A stretch of 32,489 bases of DNA from an uncultured Sphingomonas sp. (lineage in GTDB: Bacteria; Pseudomonadota; Alphaproteobacteria; Sphingomonadales; Sphingomonadaceae). The translations under genes were made by a program, and so were the position numbers. Where the stretch lies: contig CAJYLT010000053.1 in NCBI GenBank assembly GCA_913775795.1, positions 1 to 32,489 of the forward strand, written 5' to 3'. The stretch's first letter is position 1. Each line of letters begins with the position of its first letter. Shown here piece by piece: positions 16,037 through 22,535 of this stretch. Under the pieces are notes generated by a model. It was not told where the DNA came from, searched no databases, and saw only the letters and a list, made by a program, of their open reading frames with translations.

Positions 16037-16395
16037 GCTCGCGTCTCCACCGCCGTCTCGGCGGGGATCAGCGGCGGCGCGGCGACGGGCGGGGCGGCGA
16101 GGACCGGATCGCCCGGCACCGCGGCGGGCGAGGGCGCGGCCTGAACCGCACGAAGCTCGGCGACGGTCCGCTCGCTGCTGGCCAGCCGCGACTTCAGCCG
16201 CCATCGCGTGCCGACATGGACCAGCCATAGCGGCAGGAAACCCAGCAGGAACATGATCGCCATCAGGAGCGGCAGGTTGATGTCGGCGACCAGCCCGCCC
16301 CACAGCTTCACCGGCACCGGCGCCCAGTTGTTGAACGAGAAGGCAACGACGATGCCGGCGATCAGCACCCATATCAACGTGCGCAGAAACTGCAT
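16033..16395 (-). CDS. lapA: LapA-domain (DUF1049) inner-membrane protein
   Basis: 120 aa. Two membrane helices (about 5-22 and 42-62) separated by the conserved NNWAPVPVKLWGG segment, then a cytoplasmic arginine-rich helix (RWRLKSRLASSERTVAELR) and a Pro/Ala tail. This is the LapA/DUF1049 family, linked in E. coli to control of lipopolysaccharide synthesis through LpxC turnover. Start at ATG 16395 with AGGGG at short spacing. Overlaps pyrF by ATGA; the lapA-pyrF neighbourhood is common in alphaproteobacteria. The low-complexity tail is variable in the family. Confidence 0.85.
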   Translation of the reverse strand: MQFLRTLIWVLIAGIVVAFSFNNWAPVPVKLWGGLVADINLPLLMAIMFLLGFLPLWLVHVGTRWRLKSRLASSERTVAELRAVQAAPSPAAVPGDPVLAAPPVAAPPLIPAETAVETRA

Positions 16396-16448
16396 TGCGA
16401 CCCCTAGGGCAGTGGAGCGGCGATGCTAGGCGCAGATGCCCCCCGCGG

Positions 16449-18752
16449 CTAGTCCCCGCGCGGACCCAGCTCGGCCCGGATCGAGGCGAGCAGGCCCGGA
16501 ATGGTCTTCAGCCGGTCCGCTTCCTCGTCGAGGATCGCGTGGAACAGCGCGCGCTTGATCGCGGTGGCGCGGCCGGGCCGCAGCCGCGTGCCCGGGGGCA
16601 GCGAGGACAGGACGATGTCGACCAACCGCTCCGCCCCGTGCAGGCGGCCCCACAGATAGTCGTTCTCGCGATAGGCGCGGCTGAAGAAGGCACCGAAATT
16701 GTGGAACTGCGTCCCCTTGAGGCAGGCATCGGCACCACCCTCGCGGATCGCGGTGGCGTCGTCAGGGCTGATGCGGTCGACACGGACGGGATCGAACTCG
16801 TCCAGCCCCTCGCCCTGCAGCAGCGGCAGCGTGGCGATATCGAAGAAGGGGAAGCCGAGATAGGCGAGCAGCAGCGGCCGCTTGAGGTCGCGCGACAGCC
16901 CGCTGAGCGCGGTGGCGAGCGCGGCATCCGTCTCGGCATCGAGTTGCGTCAGGTTCAGCGCGCCGTCGAGCGCATCGAGCGCCGCACCGGCATCGGCGGG
17001 CAGCCGGCGCGCGACGTCGCGAAGACCGGCATGCGTCTCGGCACGTTGCGCCTCCAGATACGCCGACAGGGCGGTGTACGCCGCTTCGCGCACCTCGCTC
17101 AGGTCGCTGCGGTCGTGGTCGCCGTCCTGCTCGCCGATGCGCCGGACGAGCAGGCGCAGGCGCCGGATGCGAAAGCCGATGTCGAATGCGCGCAGGAAGG
17201 CGATCGCCTCTGCCCCCGCGCCGCCGGCATGGGCGGTGCCGATCTCGTACGCCCCCCGCTCGCGCGCCGCCGCCGCGACGGCTTCACGGATGCGGCGCTG
17301 GGGTTCGGGGCCGTCGCGCCCGGCGAGTTGCGACAGGAGCTGGGCGGTACGGTCGATCACCCCCTCGAGCTTGAGGATGCCGTACGCCGCCTGTCCGTAG
17401 CCCGCGCGCGTCGCGGCCGCGGCCTGTGCGCGGCGACGCCATGCCGCCAGCCGCTTCGGGGTCGGATAGTCGAGGAGGAAGGTGTAGCCGAACAGCCCCT
17501 CCACCTGACCCTCGACCTCGCCGCGAAGCTGGTCGAGAATCGCATTCATCCGCTCGATCCGCGCCGAGCGGGCGGACAGCGCCTCGAGGCTGTCGCGGAT
17601 CGGCTGCTGACGGGGGATTTCCGACAGCGCGCCGATCAGTGTCTGGAAGAAGCCGGGTACGCCGTCGATCTTGCCGTTGAGCGCAAAGGCGAAGCCGGGG
17701 GCCGGGTCGATGAAGACGAAGCGGCGGTCGATCTGCCGCCGCGCGGGCCGCTCGCGCAGCGCGGCGATGGCGGGACGGAAGGGCGCGTTGGCGAGGACCG
17801 AACCGTCGATCAACACCGCCCGCTCGGCCCCGCGCGCGCTGGCATGCCGCGGCATCGCGCGGGCGAGAAAGGCATCGCGCGTCGGCCATTCGCTCTCACG
17901 CGCTGCCATCACCCGGTCGAGTTCGGCGACGGTGAACGGCGGAAAAGCGCCCGGAAAGCTGGAGGTCGCGCGCGCCGCGAAGGTGAGGTCGGGCGCCTCC
18001 GCCAGTCGCTCGCCCGGCCGACCGTGCGACGAGAAGGAGAGGACGAGGCGATGCTCGGTCTCCACCACTTCGGCCGGCGAATTGAGCCGCAATCGCTCCG
18101 GGTGCCCCGCAAAATCGGTGACGGTGACGAACAGGTCGAGCGGCTGGCCATCGGGGAGCAGCCGCGGGCCGGCAGGCGCCGCCGCCATCGCGTCGAACGC
18201 GTCGAGGATGAGATTGCACAGTCGCTCGCCCCCGAAGGGCGGCTCGAACCAGCGGGAGCGGACGAAATGGTCGAGCTTGGCGCGCACCTCGTCCCTCGCC
18301 GCGACCTCGACCGTCTCGTCGATCAGCTTGCCGCTGCCCGCCGCCATCCAGGCGAGCGGGCGCGCCCAGAATTTGGTCATCGCATGGCCGGGCGCCTGGG
18401 CGGGGTCGATCAGCCGCTCTACATCGGCATCGCGCAGCCACAGGTCGGTCAGCGGGTCCAGGCTCTCGCCGGTGTCGATCGCGCGGGCGAGGAAGACGCT
18501 GTTGATGCCTCCCGCCGATGCGCCCGCCAGAATGTCGGTCAGCACCCGCAGCCGGACGCCGGAAGCTTCGGCGATCTCCTCGAACATCGCGCGATAGACA
18601 CCCTGGCTGCCGCCCGACGCCGGATCGCCTGCACAGAAGGCACGGCTGGCGCTGAGCAGGCGCCATAGTTCCTTGGTGATGCCGTGCATGTAGACGGCAA
18701 GGCTGATGCCCCCGTAACACACCAGTGCCAGCCGCAACTCCTTGTCGCGCAT
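16449..18752 (-). CDS. Patatin-like phospholipase with DUF3376-type extension
   Basis: 767 aa. N-terminal patatin domain: glycine-rich oxyanion loop CYGGISLAVYMHG (12-24), nucleophile elbow GASAGG with Ser79, and catalytic Asp316 in LIDGSVLAN, so the Ser-Asp dyad is complete. TSSFPGAFPPF (263-273) is also typical. A long, mostly helical C-terminal part (about 400-767) fits the large patatin-related family with DUF3376. Expected activity: acyl hydrolysis of membrane lipids; no signal peptide is seen. The start is ATG 18752, overlapping the stop of the upstream EEP gene by one base (TGATG); the longer frame beginning at 18962 runs antisense-free but inside the EEP gene and is not needed. Likely last gene of an operon headed by the response regulator. 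Confidence 0.9.
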   Translation of the reverse strand: MRDKELRLALVCYGGISLAVYMHGITKELWRLLSASRAFCAGDPASGGSQGVYRAMFEEIAEASGVRLRVLTDILAGASAGGINSVFLARAIDTGESLDPLTDLWLRDADVERLIDPAQAPGHAMTKFWARPLAWMAAGSGKLIDETVEVAARDEVRAKLDHFVRSRWFEPPFGGERLCNLILDAFDAMAAAPAGPRLLPDGQPLDLFVTVTDFAGHPERLRLNSPAEVVETEHRLVLSFSSHGRPGERLAEAPDLTFAARATSSFPGAFPPFTVAELDRVMAARESEWPTRDAFLARAMPRHASARGAERAVLIDGSVLANAPFRPAIAALRERPARRQIDRRFVFIDPAPGFAFALNGKIDGVPGFFQTLIGALSEIPRQQPIRDSLEALSARSARIERMNAILDQLRGEVEGQVEGLFGYTFLLDYPTPKRLAAWRRRAQAAAATRAGYGQAAYGILKLEGVIDRTAQLLSQLAGRDGPEPQRRIREAVAAAARERGAYEIGTAHAGGAGAEAIAFLRAFDIGFRIRRLRLLVRRIGEQDGDHDRSDLSEVREAAYTALSAYLEAQRAETHAGLRDVARRLPADAGAALDALDGALNLTQLDAETDAALATALSGLSRDLKRPLLLAYLGFPFFDIATLPLLQGEGLDEFDPVRVDRISPDDATAIREGGADACLKGTQFHNFGAFFSRAYRENDYLWGRLHGAERLVDIVLSSLPPGTRLRPGRATAIKRALFHAILDEEADRLKTIPGLLASIRAELGPRGD

Positions 18753-19441
18753 CAGTGCAGCAGTGCCCAGATCGGCAGATGATCGGACGCGACGCGCGCG
18801 GCGGCGCTCATGTGGACCCCGCAGTCGGCGATGGTGAGGCCGGGGCTCACCATGATCCGGTCGAGCCGCCCCACCGGGCGGCGCGCATGAAAGCTCGGCC
18901 CGGTTTCCGCGATCGCATGGCTGCGCGCGAAATCCTGAAGGCATCCGGCGGTCGGCCGCCATTCGTTGAGGTCGCCCATCATCACGCTCGGCAGCTTATG
19001 CTGCGCAGCATCGAGATGGTCGAGCACCGCCTTCGCCTGCTTGCGCCGCCACAGGCCCGACAGGTCGAGATGCATCCCGACCACACGCAACCTGTGCTTG
19101 CCGACGCGTAGATCGGCGCGCACCGCGCCGCGCGGTTCGAGCGCGGGCAGAACGATAGGCTGCGCGTCGAGGATCTCGGCGGACTTGCGCACGAGCAGGA
19201 CGTTGCCGTGCCAGCCCATGCTGGCGGCGCGGACGGCGACAGGCACCGCCTGGTAATCGCTGTGCTCGGCGAGCAGGTGCTGGGTCAGCACGGCGGCGCG
19301 GGTGCCGAAGCGGCGGTCGGCCTCCTGCAAGGCGACGATGTCGGCGTCGATCTCGCGCAGCACCTCGAGGATGCGGTCGGGGTTGCGGCGGCGGTCGGTG
19401 CCGATGCCCTTGCGCATGTTGTAGCTCGCGACTTTCAGCAT
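18752..19441 (-). CDS. Endonuclease/exonuclease/phosphatase (EEP) family hydrolase
   Basis: 229 aa. Mg-dependent phosphoesterase fold: Asn8 (SYNMRKG), Glu40 (LQEADRR), His124 (GMHLDLS), Asp157/Asn159 (MMGDLNEW), Asp194 (RLDRIMVS) and Asp220-His221 (SDHLP) are all in place, so it should be active. Substrate could be DNA, a phospholipid headgroup or a sugar phosphate; sequence alone does not decide. Start set at ATG 19441 because MLKVASYNMRKG is the family beginning; the longer frame start at 19495 would overlap the kinase gene. It is fused by a one-base overlap to the patatin, which makes a joint lipid role attractive (inference). Confidence 0.88.
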   Translation of the reverse strand: MLKVASYNMRKGIGTDRRRNPDRILEVLREIDADIVALQEADRRFGTRAAVLTQHLLAEHSDYQAVPVAVRAASMGWHGNVLLVRKSAEILDAQPIVLPALEPRGAVRADLRVGKHRLRVVGMHLDLSGLWRRKQAKAVLDHLDAAQHKLPSVMMGDLNEWRPTAGCLQDFARSHAIAETGPSFHARRPVGRLDRIMVSPGLTIADCGVHMSAAARVASDHLPIWALLH

Positions 19442-19484
19442 CGTCAGGCTGAAAGCCGTCGCGGCGCCGTGGGTTCCGCCTGGC

Positions 19485-20837
19485 TCACCGATCAAGCTCG
19501 ATCCGCGCGATCAGGCCGCCGCCGTCGCGGTTGGTCAGCGTCACCCGCCCGCCCGCATCGCGGACGATCGCGCGCGTGAGCGCGAGGCCGAGGCCGATGC
19601 CCCCGGTGTCGCGATTGCGCGAGCTTTCGAGGCGGACGAACGGATCGAATACCGCGTCGAGCTTGTCGGGGGGCAGGCCGGGGCCGCGGTCGCAGACGGC
19701 GATGACGACGCGGGCTTCCTCGGTCGCGATGTGCACCTCGGCCGCGCCGGCATATTTGATCGCGTTCTCGATCAGGTTGCGGACCGCACGGCGCATCAGG
19801 CTGGGGCGCAGGCGCATGCGGATGCGCTCGGCCTCGTCGAAGGCGACGTCGTGGTCGAGGTCGCGGAAATCCTCAACCACCGCATCGACCAGCGCGGCGA
19901 GGTCGACATCGGCGATCGGCTCTGACGGGCGGCCGAGCCGGGCGAGCGAGAGAATGTCCTCCAGCGTCCGCGTCATCTCGTCGACGATATCGGCCATGCG
20001 CTGGCGATCGGTGTCGTCGTCGACCGACTCGATGCGGACGCGCAGCGCCGCCAGCGGGGTGCGCAGGTCGTGGCCGATCGCGCCGAGCATCCGGTCCTTC
20101 TCGTCGAGCATCGCCGACACGCGCGACGACAGCTCGTTATACGCGGCGATCAGGGCGCGCAGGTCGCCGGGGCCGCGCTCGACCATCGGTTCGGGATCGC
20201 TGCCGGGCGCAAAGGCCCTCGCACGGGCGGTGAGTTCGGATAGTGGGCGTGCCACGCGCCGGCCGATCCACAGGACGGGCAGGAGCACGACGGCATAGAG
20301 GATCAGCGTCTGGGCGATCAATTGCCAGACCAGCCCCTGCTCGGTGCGCGGCCATGGACCGTTGAGGCTCAGCCAGCGGCCGTTGGGAAGCTCGACCCCG
20401 ACGATCACCTCTGCGCCCAGGCTGGCGAGGCGGCGGGCGCGGTCGGGGCGCATGTCCGCGAGCCGCGGGTCGTTCGGGCGGAAGCGGCGGATCCCGCTGA
20501 CGACGGATCGATAGGCGATGTTGCTGTCGGCAAGGCCGGCGCGGATGCCCGCCTCGATCTCCTCGGCATGGGGCAGCCCGGCGGGCACCGGGTTCGCCCT
20601 GACGATGCGCAGCCGCGACCGCGGCCGCTCGAACGCGGCGATGCGGCCCGACTGGTACCGCTCAGCGGCATCGACGACGCGCGTGACCGTGGGCACGACG
20701 ATCTGCGTGAAACGAAGCTCGCGCCGCTCGCGATAGAGCAGGCCGAAGTTGATCGCCTGCGCCACGAACAGCGCCAGCGCGACGAGCAGCGCGATCTGAC
20801 CCGACAGGCTGCGCGGCGGCCCTAAGCGAAGTTTCAC
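19485..20837 (-). CDS. Sensor histidine kinase, EnvZ-like architecture
   Basis: 450 aa inner-membrane sensor. TM1 about 13-35, a periplasmic domain of about 130 residues, TM2 about 168-191, a HAMP domain, the dimerisation/phosphoacceptor motif GHDLRTPLAAL with His256, N-box NLIENAIKYA (354-363), and ATP-binding DRGPGLPP (383-390) and GIGLGLAL (413-420). The set is complete, so it should be active as kinase and probably phosphatase. The periplasmic domain has no recognisable ligand motif. It overlaps the response regulator by four bases (ATGA) and is its cognate partner. The EEP gene starts 43 bp after its stop. Confidence 0.95.
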   Translation of the reverse strand: MKLRLGPPRSLSGQIALLVALALFVAQAINFGLLYRERRELRFTQIVVPTVTRVVDAAERYQSGRIAAFERPRSRLRIVRANPVPAGLPHAEEIEAGIRAGLADSNIAYRSVVSGIRRFRPNDPRLADMRPDRARRLASLGAEVIVGVELPNGRWLSLNGPWPRTEQGLVWQLIAQTLILYAVVLLPVLWIGRRVARPLSELTARARAFAPGSDPEPMVERGPGDLRALIAAYNELSSRVSAMLDEKDRMLGAIGHDLRTPLAALRVRIESVDDDTDRQRMADIVDEMTRTLEDILSLARLGRPSEPIADVDLAALVDAVVEDFRDLDHDVAFDEAERIRMRLRPSLMRRAVRNLIENAIKYAGAAEVHIATEEARVVIAVCDRGPGLPPDKLDAVFDPFVRLESSRNRDTGGIGLGLALTRAIVRDAGGRVTLTNRDGGGLIARIELDR

Positions 20838-21553
20838 AGGCGGGTGACTTCAGCCGCCAGCGTGTAGCCGCCGCCCCACACCGTCTTGATGATCGCGGGG
20901 TTCTTCGCGTCGGCCTCGATCTTCTTTCTCAGACGGCTGACCTGGTTGTCGATCGCGCGGTCGAAGGCAGCAGCTTCGCGCCCCTGCGTCAGGTCGAGAA
21001 GCTGGTCGCGCGTCAGCACCTGTCGCGGGCGCGTGACCAGCGCGAGGAGGAGATTGTACTCGCCGGTCGACAGCGGCACCTCCACGCCTTCGCGGTCGAC
21101 CAGCGTGCGCTCGCCGGTCTTGAGCACCCAGCCGGCAAAGGCATAGGCGCCCGCCTCCGGCGCATGCTGGCGCACCGAGCCGGAGGCGACGCGGCGCAGG
21201 ATCACCTTGATCCGGGCGAGCAGCTCGCGCGGGGAAAAGGGCTTCACAACATAATCGTCGGCACCCATTTCGAGGCCGACGATGCGGTCGGTCTCCTCAC
21301 TGCGCGCGGTCAGCAGGATGACCGGCGTCTCGCTCGTCTCGCGGATGTGACGACAGAGGCTGAGCCCGTCCTCGCCCGGCATCATGATGTCGAGGATCGC
21401 AAGGTCGATCGCATAGGCCGCCAGCCGTGCGCGCGCGCCCTCCGCATCGCCCGCCTGCGTCACGCGAAAGCCCTGCTTGGTCAGGTACTGCGCCAGCGGA
21501 TCGCGGATCGAGCGTTCGTCGTCGACGAGGAGGAGGTGGGGGATTTCGGCCAT
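20834..21553 (-). CDS. OmpR-family response regulator
   Basis: 239 aa. Receiver domain with acidic pocket Asp11/Asp12, phospho-acceptor Asp55 (LAILDIMMPG), Thr82 and Lys104 (VVKPF); C-terminal winged-helix DNA-binding domain (about 132-235) with ALVTRPRQVLTRDQLLDL and RAIDNQVSRLRKKIE as the recognition region, similar to OmpR. Pairs with the overlapping kinase downstream. The preceding EF-hand gene ends 97 bp upstream with a terminator in between, so the regulator probably has its own promoter just upstream of 21553. Phased GCGACA repeats ahead of the EF-hand gene could be its target (inference). Confidence 0.95.
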   Translation of the reverse strand: MAEIPHLLLVDDERSIRDPLAQYLTKQGFRVTQAGDAEGARARLAAYAIDLAILDIMMPGEDGLSLCRHIRETSETPVILLTARSEETDRIVGLEMGADDYVVKPFSPRELLARIKVILRRVASGSVRQHAPEAGAYAFAGWVLKTGERTLVDREGVEVPLSTGEYNLLLALVTRPRQVLTRDQLLDLTQGREAAAFDRAIDNQVSRLRKKIEADAKNPAIIKTVWGGGYTLAAEVTRL

Positions 21554-21590
21554 GTGCGAACCTTGGCAGGCGGCGGGGCGCCCTGACTAG

Positions 21591-21642
21591 AGAAAAGGTT
21601 GCGCCGGGCGAGCGCCGGGGAGGAGGCTCGCCCGCCCGGCGC
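21591..21642 (-). terminator. Intrinsic terminator after the EF-hand gene
   Basis: Strong GC stem: 21601-21612 pairs with 21627-21642 (outer GCGCC/GGCGC, inner GGGCGAG/CTCGCCC, 4-base bulge). On the minus strand it is followed by AACCTTTTCTC. It separates the EF-hand gene from the response regulator, ending 37 bp before the regulator start. Confidence 0.75.
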
Positions 21643-21649
21643 GCCGGCG

Positions 21650-22231
21650 TCAGGCGCCGGTAGCGGGTGGGGTCATGCCGGGGCCGCCGCGATGACCGCG
21701 CCGGGCCTGCATTTCGGCGGCGTCGATGCGGCCGTCGCCGTTGGTGTCCATCTTCTGGAACCGCTGCTTGGCGCCGGCGACGAACTCGGCCTCGCTGATC
21801 GCGCCGTCGCGATCGGTATCGAGGCGCGCGAGCATGCGCTCGCCGCCGCCGCGCCCGCCGCCGCGCTTGCCCCACTTGCCCTGGCGCTCGCCCGGCTCGA
21901 TTGTGCCGTCGCGATCGGTGTCGGCGCGCGCGAAGCGGCTGGCGGCGGCGGCGCGGAACTCGGCTTGGCTGATCTTGCCGTTCTTGTCGGAATCGACGCG
22001 TTCGATCATCTGCGCGGCGCGAGGGCCCTTCAGCTCGTCGGCGCTCAACTGGCCGTCGCGGTTCGTGTCCAACGTGGCGAAACGCTGATCGGCGCGCGCC
22101 ATCGCCTCGGCCTGCGTCGCGGGCGGGGCGGGGCGCTGCGTCGCGTCCTGCGCGGCATAGGCCACGCCGGCAAAGGCGGCGCCGCCGAGGGCGGTGGCGG
22201 CGATCCATCGGGGAAGGGTCTTGGCATTCAT
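21650..22231 (-). CDS. Periplasmic EF-hand calcium-binding protein
   Basis: 193 aa. Signal peptide ends near VAYA-AQ (about residue 27). Five EF-hand-type loops follow at 55-66, 80-91, 104-115, 138-149 and 162-173; each has Asp at positions 1 and 3, Gly at 6 and Glu at 12, so all look competent for Ca2+. A glycine/arginine-rich linker (about 117-131) separates loops 3 and 4, and the tail is short and flexible. Probably a calcium buffer or sensor in the periplasm. The start at ATG 22231 fits AGGA eight bases upstream better than the ATG two codons earlier (22237). It lies directly ahead of the two-component genes, a hint that the kinase may respond to a calcium-dependent signal (inference). 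Confidence 0.9.
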   Translation of the reverse strand: MNAKTLPRWIAATALGGAAFAGVAYAAQDATQRPAPPATQAEAMARADQRFATLDTNRDGQLSADELKGPRAAQMIERVDSDKNGKISQAEFRAAAASRFARADTDRDGTIEPGERQGKWGKRGGGRGGGERMLARLDTDRDGAISEAEFVAGAKQRFQKMDTNGDGRIDAAEMQARRGHRGGPGMTPPATGA

Positions 22232-22297
22232 CGTCATCGTCCTGCATGGGCGACGGGGTTCATTCCCGACGTCGTGAGCCACGATATGGCAAGCGCC

Positions 22298-22346
22298 TGT
22301 CGCGCCGATATGTCGCCCGGCCGTAGGGTTTGTCGCGAAATGTCGC
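22298..22346 (-). promoter_or_regulatory. Phased GCGACA repeats upstream of the EF-hand gene
   Basis: Four copies of TGTCGC (GCGACA on the minus strand) start at 22298, 22311, 22331 and 22341. The last three are spaced 20 and 10 bases, i.e. the same DNA face. They end just before a TTGCCA (-35-like, minus, 22292-22287) reading toward the EF-hand gene, although the following -10 is poor. Ten-base tandem sites suit an OmpR-family regulator, one of which is encoded next door. Confidence 0.45.
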
Positions 22347-22456
22347 AGTGCAAGGTTGCAAATCGCTACGTTTCGGAAGCCGGGTATGCTCCTTTCGAGT
22401 GATGGTATCGACGCAACACTGTCCGGAAAACCCCTTGATGGCGGTGCAGATAGCGC

Positions 22457-22485
22457 TTGACGTTGGCGGCGGCGCATCGCTTATT
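22457..22485 (+). promoter_or_regulatory. Candidate housekeeping promoter of the TBDR gene
   Basis: TTGACG (22457-22462), preceded by C as in the alphaproteobacterial CTTGAC consensus, then 17 bases and CTTATT (22480-22485). It lies about 50 bp upstream of the receptor ATG, on the right strand. The rest of the roughly 300-bp gap from 22238 to 22535 holds the GCGACA repeats and no supportable gene. Confidence 0.5.
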
Positions 22486-22535
22486 CGAGCAATGGGTACG
22501 CACAGGTTCAAATGTGCGGCCCGGGAGGAGAGGAT

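Noticed and set aside
16395..18668. 757-codon plus-strand frame across the patatin gene
   Set aside because: Antisense to a gene with a complete catalytic dyad; no domain seen in the frame.
18753..18962. N-terminal extension of the patatin frame
   Set aside because: Lies in a different frame of the EEP gene; the family start MRDKELRLALVCYGG begins at 18752.
21758..22072. Repetitive DNA in the EF-hand gene as a CRISPR-like or satellite array
   Set aside because: The repetition reflects the five EF-hand loops in the protein and has no regular spacer pattern.
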